NCBI GenBank assembly: GCA_948442015.1
Contig: CAOJRP010000016.1
Span: 1-34,404 of the forward strand
Length of the DNA stretch: 34,404 bases
Direction of reading: 5' to 3'
DNA from: an uncultured Erysipelotrichaceae bacterium
Lineage (GTDB): Bacteria; Bacillota_I; Bacilli_A; RF39; UBA660
Below the pieces are notes generated by a model. That model ran no database searches and had not been told where the DNA came from. It saw only the letters and a list, made by a program, of their open reading frames with translations. The position numbers and the translations under genes were made by a program. The number at the start of each line of letters is the position of its first letter. Positions within the stretch are counted from its first letter, which is position 1. Below, in pieces: positions 25,560 through 33,723 of the stretch.

Positions 25560-25602
25560 TTGACACACTTACTTTCTTAAAAATGTAAACATATGTTATA
25601 AT
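25560..25602 (+). promoter_or_regulatory. Conserved promoter region of HExxH peptidase 1
   Basis: TATAAT (25597-25602) with TGT extension, preceded 31 bases upstream by TTGACA (25560-25565) and, between them, the block TTTCTTAAAAATGTAAA. The same elements at the same spacing precede the second peptidase. TTGACA is too far for a normal -35 of this -10, so it may be an activator or repressor site or a second promoter. Confidence 0.6.
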
Positions 25603-25630
25603 GGTGTATATAATCTGTGAGGTGATTTTC

Positions 25631-27328
25631 GTGTTTGACATTATCATAAAGGATGGAAAAAAAGAAAGTTATATAAAGTTAAATGGTAATAAGCTAGAGG
25701 GATTTAATGCTCAAAATGGAGTTATAACTCCATTAACAATAGAAGAAGTTAATAGTATTAACTTGCTTAAATTAAGTGATAATAGAAAGTATTTAGGTAA
25801 AGATAATGAATACGATGTTTATTTAGATAACAATTCAGGTTTAAAACATTATTTTAAAGATGGTAAGGAAGATATTAAAGCTACTTGGGAACATAATGGT
25901 GAAGATGCTTTACTTTATAGTGGAAATAAAATAAATAAAGTTATAGATAAAATAAAGAAACTAACATTAAAAGACAAAATCATTTTAATTTCTCAAATGG
26001 CAATGTTAGCTGTTGCTGCATCTAATTTTGCTTTTGAAGTTCACGATTTAAAAACTCAAGAAATTAGAACAGCACTAAGTAATTATTATTACGATTCTAA
26101 TATCGAAGATTTGACTGAAATATCAAAAAAATATTATGATTATGCAAATGATGTAACTTTAGAACAGATAGAAAATTATATAAAAGAAAATGAGAATTTA
26201 ACAGAAGAAGAAAAAGAAATGTTTTATAATGAAAAGCTATTGCAAGATATACTTCCATATTATGAGGATACTAATATGAATTTATTAATACCATTAAAAT
26301 TTGAGGACTTGCAGATAGAATATTGTTATGAAGAACCAAAACAAGAAGATGAAGAAAAGGACACTAACGGATATGAAAGTGTAAGGTCAGCATATTATAA
26401 TGCTCTTACACCTAATCGATTATATATTAACACCTATTTTGGTACTGAAGATAGATATGATGATAAAGCCCATGAATATGTTCATCTTTTACAAGCTGTT
26501 CATGAATACCAATATATAAAAGAGGCATGTGCAGAGATAATATCTTGTGAGTACGATAAAAAATGTGTAAATAAATCTTACTTAGAACCTGTTAACAATA
26601 CAAAAATATTAATGGAAATTGTGGGACCAGAACCAGTATGGAAGCTAAACTTTAGTGGAGATGATACTGATTTAGTTAATGTTATAAGAGAAAATTTAGA
26701 AGAAGAACAAGCTGATAAATTAATTAGTTTATTAAAAGAAAAACCAGGAAAAAACCAAATAGAAGGATTAGATACAGATATTACCGATTTATTATCGCAA
26801 ATGTATCAAAATATGTATGGAGAAGATATGAGAAACAATCCTTTTATAGATTGTTTACTCGGTAATGGAAAAATGAATAGGCGTTATTATTTTAATAGTG
26901 ATTTAATAGAAAAAACCTCACCTTATAGAATAATAGAAGTAACTACTTTACCCGCAAATTATACTTTTTGGTATGTTTATGTTTTTTCTTCTAATTATTA
27001 TTTAAATCCCGAAATTGATATAAAAGATTATATATATAATAAAGATGTTGGTATGGTATTTATGCTTTCCAAAAATCAGCTTCAATGTAATGATTTAAGA
27101 GCTATTGAAGAAGATGTGTTTTTAAAAAATGAAATAAAATTTTATTATCATGGAGAAGAATTTACGAAAGATAATTTTGATTTATCTAAATATGAAGAAA
27201 TTCCTTTTAACTTTGTAGGAGGAATAAACCCTGAAGTAAAAACTGAAATAAGAAATATTTACTATCCAACTATTTACGAGACATTTCCAAGCCAAAGAAT
27301 AGGAAAGACTTCATCTATAACAAAATAA
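25631..27328 (+). CDS. Predicted membrane-anchored HExxH metallopeptidase, copy 1
   Basis: A 565-residue protein, paralogue of the gene at 28095. Residues 1-95 are a strongly conserved domain seen in both copies (FDIIIKDGKKESYIKLNG ... NEYDVYLDNNSGLKHYF). A hydrophobic stretch around 113-133 (IILISQMAMLAVAASNF) could be a membrane anchor. The larger C-terminal part carries His281-Glu282-x-x-His285 (AHEYVHLLQ) and Glu302 in CAEIIS, an HExxH-x16-E pattern expected of zinc gluzincin peptidases. I match it to no named family, and the substrate is unknown. The start is GTG at 25631 with GAGGTGA upstream; the paralogue begins with ATG at the same codon. Transcribed alone after addA. Confidence 0.7.
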   Translation: MFDIIIKDGKKESYIKLNGNKLEGFNAQNGVITPLTIEEVNSINLLKLSDNRKYLGKDNEYDVYLDNNSGLKHYFKDGKEDIKATWEHNGEDALLYSGNKINKVIDKIKKLTLKDKIILISQMAMLAVAASNFAFEVHDLKTQEIRTALSNYYYDSNIEDLTEISKKYYDYANDVTLEQIENYIKENENLTEEEKEMFYNEKLLQDILPYYEDTNMNLLIPLKFEDLQIEYCYEEPKQEDEEKDTNGYESVRSAYYNALTPNRLYINTYFGTEDRYDDKAHEYVHLLQAVHEYQYIKEACAEIISCEYDKKCVNKSYLEPVNNTKILMEIVGPEPVWKLNFSGDDTDLVNVIRENLEEEQADKLISLLKEKPGKNQIEGLDTDITDLLSQMYQNMYGEDMRNNPFIDCLLGNGKMNRRYYFNSDLIEKTSPYRIIEVTTLPANYTFWYVYVFSSNYYLNPEIDIKDYIYNKDVGMVFMLSKNQLQCNDLRAIEEDVFLKNEIKFYYHGEEFTKDNFDLSKYEEIPFNFVGGINPEVKTEIRNIYYPTIYETFPSQRIGKTSSITK

Positions 27329-27350
27329 TAACACCAATATAGGTGTTATT
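27327..27350. terminator. Bidirectional terminator between convergent genes
   Basis: A 9-bp stem AATAACACC / GGTGTTATT with a six-base loop overlaps the stop codons of both converging genes. The flanking T-runs are weak. Confidence 0.6.
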
Positions 27351-27699
27351 TAAAGCATTTACTTGTACTTATACTGCAATCCCATTTTTCATCGTGAATC
27401 ATACAAATTGTACATCGTTCATAGTCAGGATTACTTATTACTTCTTCATTTTTTTGAATTTCATAACTAAAATGACAAGTATATTTGTAAACATCTTCAT
27501 TATAATGTACTTTACTATCAAATTCACACTTCAAATTATCAACGTTTTTAAACGTTTTTTCTATACCTACTAATAAATCAGCATTACTTGGCATTGTATT
27601 GACTTTATGTTTACTTGATATGTAAAGTAAAACAATTAAAACTATAACTATTAAGCTAAGAAATAGTACTAATTTATGAGTCATAATGAACTTTTTCAT
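27346..27699 (-). CDS. Small Cys-rich membrane-anchored protein
   Basis: A 117-residue protein with one N-terminal hydrophobic helix (residues 9-27, KLVLFLSLIVIVLIVLLYI). A polar exported part follows with six cysteines (CEF, CHF, CTIC, CSIS, CFK), suggesting disulfides outside the cell. No lipobox is seen. AGGAAGTGA lies well upstream of the ATG. It sits between the two HExxH peptidase genes on the opposite strand. A functional link such as substrate or inhibitor is possible, but nothing in the sequence proves it. Confidence 0.6.
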   Translation of the reverse strand: MKKFIMTHKLVLFLSLIVIVLIVLLYISSKHKVNTMPSNADLLVGIEKTFKNVDNLKCEFDSKVHYNEDVYKYTCHFSYEIQKNEEVISNPDYERCTICMIHDEKWDCSISTSKCFK

Positions 27700-27749
27700 A
27701 TAGTCACTTCCTGAATGTTAGTATAGCACTAATTATCTTTTATGTAAAA

Positions 27750-27959
27750 TTATAGATGATTTTTAAATCTTTCTTCATCCTCTTCATACAAATTTTGTTC
27801 AATACCAGCCTCAACTTGATCGGTTAATTCTTCTTTATAAGTTTCTTCTGTTGTACTAGATAAAGAATTTATATAGTCTTCTAATTGTAGCTCCTCTTTT
27901 GTAGGCAAAGGTCTAATTTTAACTTCTTCACTTTTGATTGCTTTTTTCTTTTCTTCCAT
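27750..27959 (-). CDS. Small acidic protein of unknown function
   Basis: A 69-residue hydrophilic, highly charged protein (EEKKKAIKSEEVKIRPLP, later ETYKEELTDQVEAG), probably helical or disordered, with no cysteine or membrane segment. The ATG at 27959 has AAGGA nine bases ahead. The in-frame ATG at 27968 touches that site and is less likely. It lies 50 bases upstream of the Cys-rich membrane protein gene and may be co-transcribed with it. Confidence 0.5.
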   Translation of the reverse strand: MEEKKKAIKSEEVKIRPLPTKEELQLEDYINSLSSTTEETYKEELTDQVEAGIEQNLYEEDEERFKNHL

Positions 27960-28028
27960 AATGATCATTCCTTACTATAGTAAAAGAATATCATATATTT
28001 GATTTTATTACCATTTACTAGACAATAT

Positions 28029-28071
28029 TTGACACAATAAATTTCTTTAAAATGTAAATATGTAGTATAAT
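28029..28071 (+). promoter_or_regulatory. Conserved promoter region of HExxH peptidase 2
   Basis: TTGACA (28029-28034), the block TTTCTTTAAAATGTAAA and TATAAT (28066-28071) are at exactly the same spacing as upstream of the first peptidase gene. Sequence between these elements differs, so the elements themselves appear to be kept. Confidence 0.6.
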
Positions 28072-28094
28072 GAAATAAAATAGAGGTGTTCTAT

Positions 28095-29777
28095 ATGTTT
28101 GATATTATTATAAAACAAGGTAAGAAAGAAAGTTTTATAAAGTTAAATGGTAATAAGCTAGAAGGCTTTACTGCCTTGAGTGGAAATGTATTTCCACTAA
28201 CAGAAGAAGAAGTTAATACAATTAACTTGCTTAAACTAAGTGATAATAAAGAATACTTAGGGAAAGATAATGAATATGACGTATACCTAGATAATAATTC
28301 AGGTTTAAAACATTATTTTAAAGATGGTAAGGAAGATACTTACGCTACTTGGATACATAATGGGGAAGATGCCCTACTTTATAAAGGTAATAATAGAAAA
28401 GAACAAGTAAAAAAAATACGATTAAAAAGTGTTGTTTTCATAATTAATTTGATGATTTTTGGATCAATTCTTGACTTAGGATTAGGAAGTAATTTTAAAT
28501 CTTCTTCAAATATGAAAGAGGCAGATGATGAAATCCTATATGATTTGACCATAACTGTAGAAAATGATTTTTCTTTAAAAAAAGAATTTGTTTTAAAAAA
28601 AGAAATTATTGATACAATTCCTTTAGAACCTTTAACAGTTTCTACCATAGAAAATTATATTCAAGAAAATGATAAATTAACAAAAGAAGAAAAAGAAATT
28701 TATAATAACGAAAAATTGTTACAAGATGTGCTTCCTTATTACGAAAATACTAATATGAAAGTTTTAATACCTTTAAAGTTTAATGGCTTGCATACAAAAT
28801 ATTTTTATGAAAGACCTAGTGAAGAAGGGGCCATTACAAATGCTTATTATAATCCTCTAGAATTTAATAGTATTTTTGTAAATACATGTGATGTAGATTT
28901 AACTAGACCTAATAGCTTATTAAATTATGATAAAGAAAGTAAAGACTATCATGATAGAAAGGCACATGAATATATACACCTTTTACAAGCTTCTTATGAA
29001 TATCGCTATATAGTGGATGCATCAGCAGAAATAATATCTTTTGAATATGATGAAGAATGTAGAAACGACGTTTATTTATATCCTATTAAAAATACAAAAA
29101 TATTAATGGAGATAGTTGGACCTCTTCCAATATGGAAGTTAAATTTTAGTGCGGATGATACTGATTTAGTAAATGTTATAAGAGCTAATTTAAGTGAAGA
29201 AAAGGCTGATAAGTTAATTAACTTATTAAAAGAAATTCCAAATGAATTAGATAAAGAAAATGATTTAAATATTACAAATTTATTATCGCAAATGTACACA
29301 AACATGTATGGAGAAGATATGAGAACTAATCCATTTATAGATTGTTTACTTAATAATGTAACAATTAATAATCGTTATTATTTTAATAGTAATTTAATTG
29401 AAAACAAATTACCATATACAGATTATCAAACTTTTGATTTTTGGCATGCTTATACAGTATCAAATACGCAAGTAATAGATGTTTTAAACGATTTTCATAA
29501 TGAAGCAAGCGAAGAACTATATATACTATTTAAAAACGATGTAGAAGTTACTAACATAAGTGAATTAACAGAAGATTTCTTAAAAGAAAAAGAAGTAAAG
29601 TTTTACTTCCATGGCAAAGAAATAAGTTTTGATAATGTTGATTTAGAAAAATATAAAAATGTACCAGTAACTTATCAAGGTTATGTTCCTCTAGAAGGTA
29701 ATGTAGTAAATTACTATCCAACAATTTATGAGTCCTTTCCTGATCAAAAAGTAGGAGCAAAAGAATTTTTTAAATAG
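28095..29777 (+). CDS. Predicted membrane-anchored HExxH metallopeptidase, copy 2
   Basis: A 560-residue paralogue of the gene at 25631. The N-terminal 95 residues are nearly identical (IKLNGNKLEGF, YLGKDNEYDVYLDN, KHYFKDGKED). The hydrophobic segment at about 107-127 (VVFIINLMIFGSILDLGLG) differs in sequence but not in place. The peptidase signature is His291-Glu292-x-x-His295 (AHEYIHLLQ) with Glu312 at the same 16-residue distance. Other shared blocks are NTKILMEIVGP, WKLNFS-DDTDLVNVIR and MYGEDMR-NPFIDCLL. Both active-site sets are intact, so neither copy looks decayed. Loops before the HExxH differ most, which could mean different substrates. The ATG at 28095 has AGAGGTG six bases ahead. 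Confidence 0.7.
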   Translation: MFDIIIKQGKKESFIKLNGNKLEGFTALSGNVFPLTEEEVNTINLLKLSDNKEYLGKDNEYDVYLDNNSGLKHYFKDGKEDTYATWIHNGEDALLYKGNNRKEQVKKIRLKSVVFIINLMIFGSILDLGLGSNFKSSSNMKEADDEILYDLTITVENDFSLKKEFVLKKEIIDTIPLEPLTVSTIENYIQENDKLTKEEKEIYNNEKLLQDVLPYYENTNMKVLIPLKFNGLHTKYFYERPSEEGAITNAYYNPLEFNSIFVNTCDVDLTRPNSLLNYDKESKDYHDRKAHEYIHLLQASYEYRYIVDASAEIISFEYDEECRNDVYLYPIKNTKILMEIVGPLPIWKLNFSADDTDLVNVIRANLSEEKADKLINLLKEIPNELDKENDLNITNLLSQMYTNMYGEDMRTNPFIDCLLNNVTINNRYYFNSNLIENKLPYTDYQTFDFWHAYTVSNTQVIDVLNDFHNEASEELYILFKNDVEVTNISELTEDFLKEKEVKFYFHGKEISFDNVDLEKYKNVPVTYQGYVPLEGNVVNYYPTIYESFPDQKVGAKEFFK

Positions 29778-29786
29778 AGAGTTCTT

Positions 29787-30503
29787 TTATTTTAACTTAG
29801 AAAAAACATTTCCTAAAGAGTCATTAATAACTAAATTAGCTATATTATTCAAAGTAGTTGTATCACGATTAATAATAACTAAGTATTTACCTCTAAAGTA
29901 ATTGATAAAAGACGCTGCAGGATAAACAGTTAAACTAGTACCACCAATTATTAGAAGATCAGCCTTACTTATTAAATCGATACTTTTAGTTATAACTTTT
30001 TCATTTAGAGGTTCTTCATATAAAACAACATCAGGTTTAATAACTCCTCCACAACTACACTTAGGAATCTCTTTACTTTCAAATACATCTTTAGCGTCAT
30101 AAGATTTATGGCAATTCATACAATAATTACGATAAATACTTCCATGCAACTCATAAACATTTTTAGAGTTAGCTTTAGTATGTAATCCATCAATGTTTTG
30201 GGTAATTATTCCTTTTAATTTGCCACTTTCCTCTAATTTTGTTAAATATTTATGAGTTATGTTAGGTAAAGTATCTAAACAATTTAACTTATCTTTATAA
30301 AACTGATAAAATTCTAAAGTGTTATTAATAAAAAATGTATGGCTTAATATTTCTTCGGGAGGGTAGTCATATTTCATATTATAAAGACCATCCACACTTC
30401 GAAAATCTTTAATCCCACTTTCAGTACTAACACCAGCTCCACCAAAAAAAACAATATTTTCACATTCATCGATATATTTTTGTAACAAATTTATTTTTTC
30501 CAT
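29787..30503 (-). CDS. SIR2 family NAD-dependent protein deacylase
   Basis: A 238-residue sirtuin, cytoplasmic, removing acyl groups from lysines with NAD consumption. The NAD-binding FFGGAGVSTESGI is at 19-31, TQNIDGLH at 101-108 and catalytic His120 in ELHGS. The zinc site is Cys128, Cys131, Cys149 and Cys151 (the last pair CSC, one residue apart). The closing GGTSLTVYPAASF is typical. The length is normal for bacterial CobB/SrtN-type enzymes. No acetyltransferase or acetyl-CoA synthetase is next to it, so the target cannot be inferred. AAGG stands upstream of the ATG. It is convergent with the second peptidase gene and divergent from the membrane protein gene. Confidence 0.95.
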   Translation of the reverse strand: MEKINLLQKYIDECENIVFFGGAGVSTESGIKDFRSVDGLYNMKYDYPPEEILSHTFFINNTLEFYQFYKDKLNCLDTLPNITHKYLTKLEESGKLKGIITQNIDGLHTKANSKNVYELHGSIYRNYCMNCHKSYDAKDVFESKEIPKCSCGGVIKPDVVLYEEPLNEKVITKSIDLISKADLLIIGGTSLTVYPAASFINYFRGKYLVIINRDTTTLNNIANLVINDSLGNVFSKLK

Positions 30504-30555
30504 ATCTATTTACCTTCTTTTATATTATAATAATAGCATAAGAAAGGAGTAAACG

Positions 30556-31335
30556 ATGAAAAAATTTGGAACAGTTGTAATTTCGATAGTTATGTTTTTT
30601 AGTATTCTTTCATTTACAGCACTTTTTTCCTTAAGAAATGTTTTTTCTAAAAACGGTTTTATTAAAATTTTAGAAGTTGGTTTTAAAGATATTGAAATAG
30701 ATTCTCTAGTAGATGATATTTTTAATTCCAATGAAGATACTAAAGAATTAGGCGAGTATGTTGATAAAAATGAATTTAAGAATGCTTTTACAGATTACGT
30801 AGCTGAGTATTTTGTTTATGCTTTTAGTGAAAATAACAAACAACCTAGTTCAGAAAAGCTAAAAGAAATATTATCTCAATCTTTGGAAAAATATGAAAAA
30901 GATAACGACGCTACTTTAAATGATAATATTATTAATGAAGTATTTGATACTTTTGACAAAGAAATGGAAGAATCGAAAACAGAAATTACTGCTGATAATG
31001 ATGTAAGGGTTATCTTTGATTTTGTTTATGGGAACTATTATTTAGTAGCCTTAGGTATTAGTATAGTTTGTTTAATTTTAATATTTATAATTAATATGAG
31101 TATTAAGCCTGTTTTTACTTCTCTAGGTATAGTATCTATTATTAGTGGTGTCTTTGTCTTTTTAATAGCAGTAGGTTTAAAAGTGATGTTGGAAACAGAA
31201 GAAGAAATTAAAGCTTTAGGTAATGTTATTAGTTCACCATTTAAGATAGCAGCAATTATATCTATAGTGCTAGGTATTGTGTTATTAATAACAAAAACTT
31301 ATATTAAAGATAAACCAAAAGAAGAAGTATATTAA
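30556..31335 (+). CDS. Multi-pass membrane protein of unknown function
   Basis: A 259-residue protein with a hydrophobic N-terminal helix (residues 6-24, VVISIVMFFSILSFTALFS). An acidic, Lys/Glu-rich domain of about 120 residues (25-150) probably lies outside the membrane. Three C-terminal helices follow at about 155-177, 182-208 and 225-245. The last eight residues are basic and acidic (IKDKPKEEVY). I recognise no family. The ATG has AAGGAG seven bases upstream. It appears to be transcribed alone from the short gap shared with the sirtuin gene. Confidence 0.7.
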   Translation: MKKFGTVVISIVMFFSILSFTALFSLRNVFSKNGFIKILEVGFKDIEIDSLVDDIFNSNEDTKELGEYVDKNEFKNAFTDYVAEYFVYAFSENNKQPSSEKLKEILSQSLEKYEKDNDATLNDNIINEVFDTFDKEMEESKTEITADNDVRVIFDFVYGNYYLVALGISIVCLILIFIINMSIKPVFTSLGIVSIISGVFVFLIAVGLKVMLETEEEIKALGNVISSPFKIAAIISIVLGIVLLITKTYIKDKPKEEVY

Positions 31336-31406
31336 TAATGGATGTTTCTTTTTTGATGAAAATTTAAAAGCAATACAAAAAATATGCTATTAGACAAATA
31401 AATATT

Positions 31407-31446
31407 TATTCCGAGAATTTTCGCATTTGCGAAAAAATTCGGAATA
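31407..31446. repeat. 40-bp inverted repeat upstream of the AAA_14 ATPase
   Basis: Two 19-base arms (TATTCCGAGAATTTTCGCA and the complement of TGCGAAAAAATTCGGAATA) match at 16 of 19 positions around a 2-base centre. No T-run follows on either strand. It lies about 56 bases before the ATPase start and could be an operator, an mRNA hairpin, or a recognition site of a mobile element. No second copy was noticed in the window. Confidence 0.7.
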
Positions 31447-31501
31447 GAACTATTTACATTATTAAATATCTATAATATAATTTTAGTAGAGGTGTTTCTT
31501 A

Positions 31502-32755
31502 ATGAAAGAGATAAAAAGAGATTTCTACTTGAATCAATTGATAAAAAAAGATGGTAATGGTCAAATTAAAGTTATAACTGGTATAAGAAGATGTGGTAAG
31601 TCTTATTTGCTAAAAAAAATATTTTATAAATATTTGTTAAAAAATAATGATAGAGATCATATTATATATATTCCTTTAGATATTAAAGAAAATGAACCTT
31701 TATTAGATGGAAATAAATTTTTAGAATATGTTAAATCATTAATTAAAGATAAGAAAAAATATTATTTATTAGTAGATGAGATACAAAAAATGGACGATTT
31801 TGTACCTGTTTTAAATACTTTTCTTTATGAAGATAATATAGATGTTTATGTAACTGGTTCTAATGCTAAATTATTATCAAAAGATATAATAACTGAGTTT
31901 AGAGGAAGAGGAGATGAAATACACGTTTATCCTTTAAGTTTTATTGAATATATGAGTGTATTTGAAGGAGATCAATATGAAGGATATGAACAATATAGTA
32001 TCTATGGCGGGCTTCCTTATACATTATCATTTGAAAATGATAATGAACGTTCTAAATATCTGAAATTATTATTTGAAGAAACATATATAAGAGATATTTT
32101 AGAAAGAAATAAAATAACTAATATTGATGAATTAAATGAATTATTAAATATAGTTTCATCACAAATAGGTTCCCTAACTAATCCCTATAATTTGCAAAAT
32201 ACTTTTAAAAGTAAAAAAAATATTAATTTAACAGATAAAACAATAAGTAAATATTTAGATTGCTTTGAAGATGCTTTCTTGATTAATAAAGCTGAAAGGT
32301 ATGATATTAAAGGAAAAAAACACATTAATTCTCCTTATAAATATTATTTTGAAGATTTAGGATTAAGGAATGCCAGATTAAATTTTAGACAGATAGATAA
32401 AGGTCATATTATGGAAAATATTATCTATAATGAATTACTAAGAAGAGGATATAATGTTGATGTTGGTATAGTTGAAGTAAATGAAACAAATAAAAATGGT
32501 GTTCGTAATAAACCACAATATGAAGTAGATTTTGTTTGTAATTTAGGTAGTAAAAAAATATATATTCAAGTAAGTTATGAAATGAATAGCTTAGATAAAG
32601 AGATACAAGAAAGAAAGTCATTAATCAACATAAAAGACTCTTTTAAGAAAATAATAATTGTCGGTGATATTAGTAAACCAAGAATGGATGATAATGGAAT
32701 AATAACAATGGGTATCTATTACTTTCTATTAAATGAAGATAGTTTAGATAAATAG
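31502..32755 (+). CDS. AAA_14/DUF4143 ATPase
   Basis: A 417-residue ATPase of the AAA_14 plus DUF4143 type, common in many copies in anaerobes and of uncertain function. Walker A is GIRRCGKS at 27-34 and Walker B is LLVDEIQ at 89-95. The sensor segment VYVTGSNAKLLS and the FRGRGDEI box are present, followed by YPLSFIEY. The C-terminal DUF4143 part has YKYYFEDLGLRNARLNF, with HIMENIIYNELLRRGY and EVDFVCN, the last resembling a nuclease-like fold. The ATG is preceded by AGAGGTG. The gene stands alone, with a TATAAT (31471-31476) and the large inverted repeat upstream. These genes are often found as mobile-looking singletons. Nothing here proves transfer. Confidence 0.9.
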   Translation: MKEIKRDFYLNQLIKKDGNGQIKVITGIRRCGKSYLLKKIFYKYLLKNNDRDHIIYIPLDIKENEPLLDGNKFLEYVKSLIKDKKKYYLLVDEIQKMDDFVPVLNTFLYEDNIDVYVTGSNAKLLSKDIITEFRGRGDEIHVYPLSFIEYMSVFEGDQYEGYEQYSIYGGLPYTLSFENDNERSKYLKLLFEETYIRDILERNKITNIDELNELLNIVSSQIGSLTNPYNLQNTFKSKKNINLTDKTISKYLDCFEDAFLINKAERYDIKGKKHINSPYKYYFEDLGLRNARLNFRQIDKGHIMENIIYNELLRRGYNVDVGIVEVNETNKNGVRNKPQYEVDFVCNLGSKKIYIQVSYEMNSLDKEIQERKSLINIKDSFKKIIIVGDISKPRMDDNGIITMGIYYFLLNEDSLDK

Positions 32756-32757
32756 AT

Positions 32758-33015
32758 TTATTCATCATCAAGATCTTGTAATAATAGTGATATATGAATA
32801 TCTAACTTTTCAGCTATTAAAGATAAGGTATTTAGAGAAATCGTTCTAAAAGTATCACTTTCTAAATCGCTTATATAACCAACACTAAGAAAACATAAGT
32901 CAGCTAGCTCGGCTTGAGTTATGTTTTTTTTAATGCGATATTTTTTGATATTTTTACCCACTATATAGTAAATATCATTATGATTTTTAGAGAAATCTTT
33001 GTACTTCTTTTCCAT
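32758..33015 (-). CDS. XRE-family HTH transcriptional regulator
   Basis: An 85-residue protein consisting mostly of a helix-turn-helix of the Cro/CI type. The domain runs from IVGKNIKKYRIKKNITQ through AELADLCFLSVGYISDLES to LNTLSLIAEKLDIHISLLL. The first 15 residues are a charged extension and the end is acidic (LDDE). The ribosome site is weak. It converges on the ATPase gene with only two bases between stops. A palindrome at 33065-33087, about 50 bases upstream of its start, is a candidate operator. Targets are unknown; autoregulation is likely by analogy with similar regulators. Confidence 0.88.
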   Translation of the reverse strand: MEKKYKDFSKNHNDIYYIVGKNIKKYRIKKNITQAELADLCFLSVGYISDLESDTFRTISLNTLSLIAEKLDIHISLLLQDLDDE

Positions 33016-33064
33016 ATAATCAACTTCACTATCTAAAAGTATTTTTTCATAATTTAGGGGAAAA

Positions 33065-33087
33065 GTACTTCGACAAGCTGTCGATAC
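33065..33087. promoter_or_regulatory. Inverted repeat upstream of the first XRE regulator
   Basis: TCGACA-AGC-TGTCGA (33070-33084) is a perfect 6-3-6 inverted repeat. Flanking GTA and TAC extend it with a one-base bulge. It lies 50 bases before the regulator start and may be its operator. The half TTGTCGAA on the minus strand also resembles a Spo0A box, but this is probably chance. Confidence 0.45.
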
Positions 33088-33246
33088 AAAAATAATAGAG
33101 TATATGTTAATATATAAATATGAAATGTATTACAAAGAAAAGTGAAAAAAATATAAAATAATTCTTGTATCTTTGTTTTGTTTGTGATATATTGATATTG
33201 TGATGGTAAGGGACGAATACTTCACATGATTTAAGTAGAATAGAAT

Positions 33247-33276
33247 AAAAAAACTTAAACCCGCCAGTTTAAGTTT
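33247..33276 (-). terminator. Intrinsic terminator of the second XRE regulator
   Basis: A 10-bp perfect stem AAACTTAAAC / GTTTAAGTTT with loop CCGCCA. On the minus strand it is followed by TTTTATTC. It begins 12 bases after the regulator's stop codon. Confidence 0.8.
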
Positions 33277-33287
33277 ATAAATAAGAA

Positions 33288-33536
33288 CTATTCCTTTAAA
33301 AAATCATCTAAAGGTCTATTAAAAAGAATACTAAATTTGATTAATAATTTTAAAGAACAAGTTTTAACCAAGTCATTTTCGGATTCTACTCTTCTTAAAT
33401 AATCATAGGATACATTTAGTTTTTCAGCAACTTGAATAAGTGGAATGCCACTTTCTTTTCTGAACTTTTTAATGTTTCTATAAATGATAGGCATATAATT
33501 CTTATCTAATAATTTTTGAAGTTGTTCTTCTTGCAT
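33288..33536 (-). CDS. XRE-family HTH regulator
   Basis: An 82-residue regulator. After a short Glu/Gln-rich start, the helix-turn-helix domain spans IYRNIKKFRKESGIPL, QVAEKLNVSYDYLRRVESE and LLIKFSILFNRPLDDFL. It is distinct in sequence from the other XRE protein. The ATG at 33536 has GGGTGG four bases ahead, so the longer frame from 33551 is rejected. Its leader holds the palindrome GGACAA-A-TTGTCC (33562-33574), which suggests that it represses itself. It is divergent from the surface-protein gene and could control that gene. Confidence 0.85.
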   Translation of the reverse strand: MQEEQLQKLLDKNYMPIIYRNIKKFRKESGIPLIQVAEKLNVSYDYLRRVESENDLVKTCSLKLLIKFSILFNRPLDDFLKE

Positions 33537-33561
33537 AGAACCACCCTTCATATTTATTTTA

Positions 33562-33599
33562 GGACAAATTGTCCCTAAAGTATGTATTATAATCGTCCC
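33562..33599. promoter_or_regulatory. Palindrome and half-sites around a TATAAT, candidate operator
   Basis: The perfect palindrome GGACAA-A-TTGTCC at 33562-33574 lies in the regulator's leader. TATAAT on the plus strand (33588-33593) reads as ATTATA-type on the minus strand, within the self-complementary ATTATAAT. A second half-site CGTCCCAAA (33594-33602) repeats the GTCCCTAAA of the palindrome edge. The arrangement of two GTCCC sites around one -10 fits an autorepressor site. Inferred. Confidence 0.5.
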
Positions 33600-33656
33600 A
33601 AACTCATTTTTAAATAATTTTTATATTCAAAAGTAAAGGAGTAATTGGAGTAATTA

Positions 33657-33713
33657 ATGCAAAGATTTAATAGGAAAAAAGAAAAAACTAGTAATGATAA
33701 AAGAAATATTTAA
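33657..33713 (+). CDS. Possible 18-residue leader peptide
   Basis: ATG with GGAG seven bases ahead opens an 18-codon reading frame (MQRFNRKKEKTSNDKRNI) that ends before the promoter of the surface-protein gene. It is Lys/Arg-rich and unlike a signal peptide. It may be a real small peptide of a transcript from the upstream TATAAT, or simply a chance frame. Confidence 0.25.
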   Translation: MQRFNRKKEKTSNDKRNI

Positions 33714-33723
33714 GTAATATTAA

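Noticed and set aside
29758-29787. Hairpin AAAAGAA/TTCTTTT between peptidase 2 and the sirtuin gene as a terminator
   Set aside because: The stem is seven A-T-rich pairs with a long loop, too weak to call.
33070-33080. Spo0A box (TTGTCGAA on the minus strand)
   Set aside because: Only one partial match, inside a palindrome that explains it better, and no sporulation genes are in the window.
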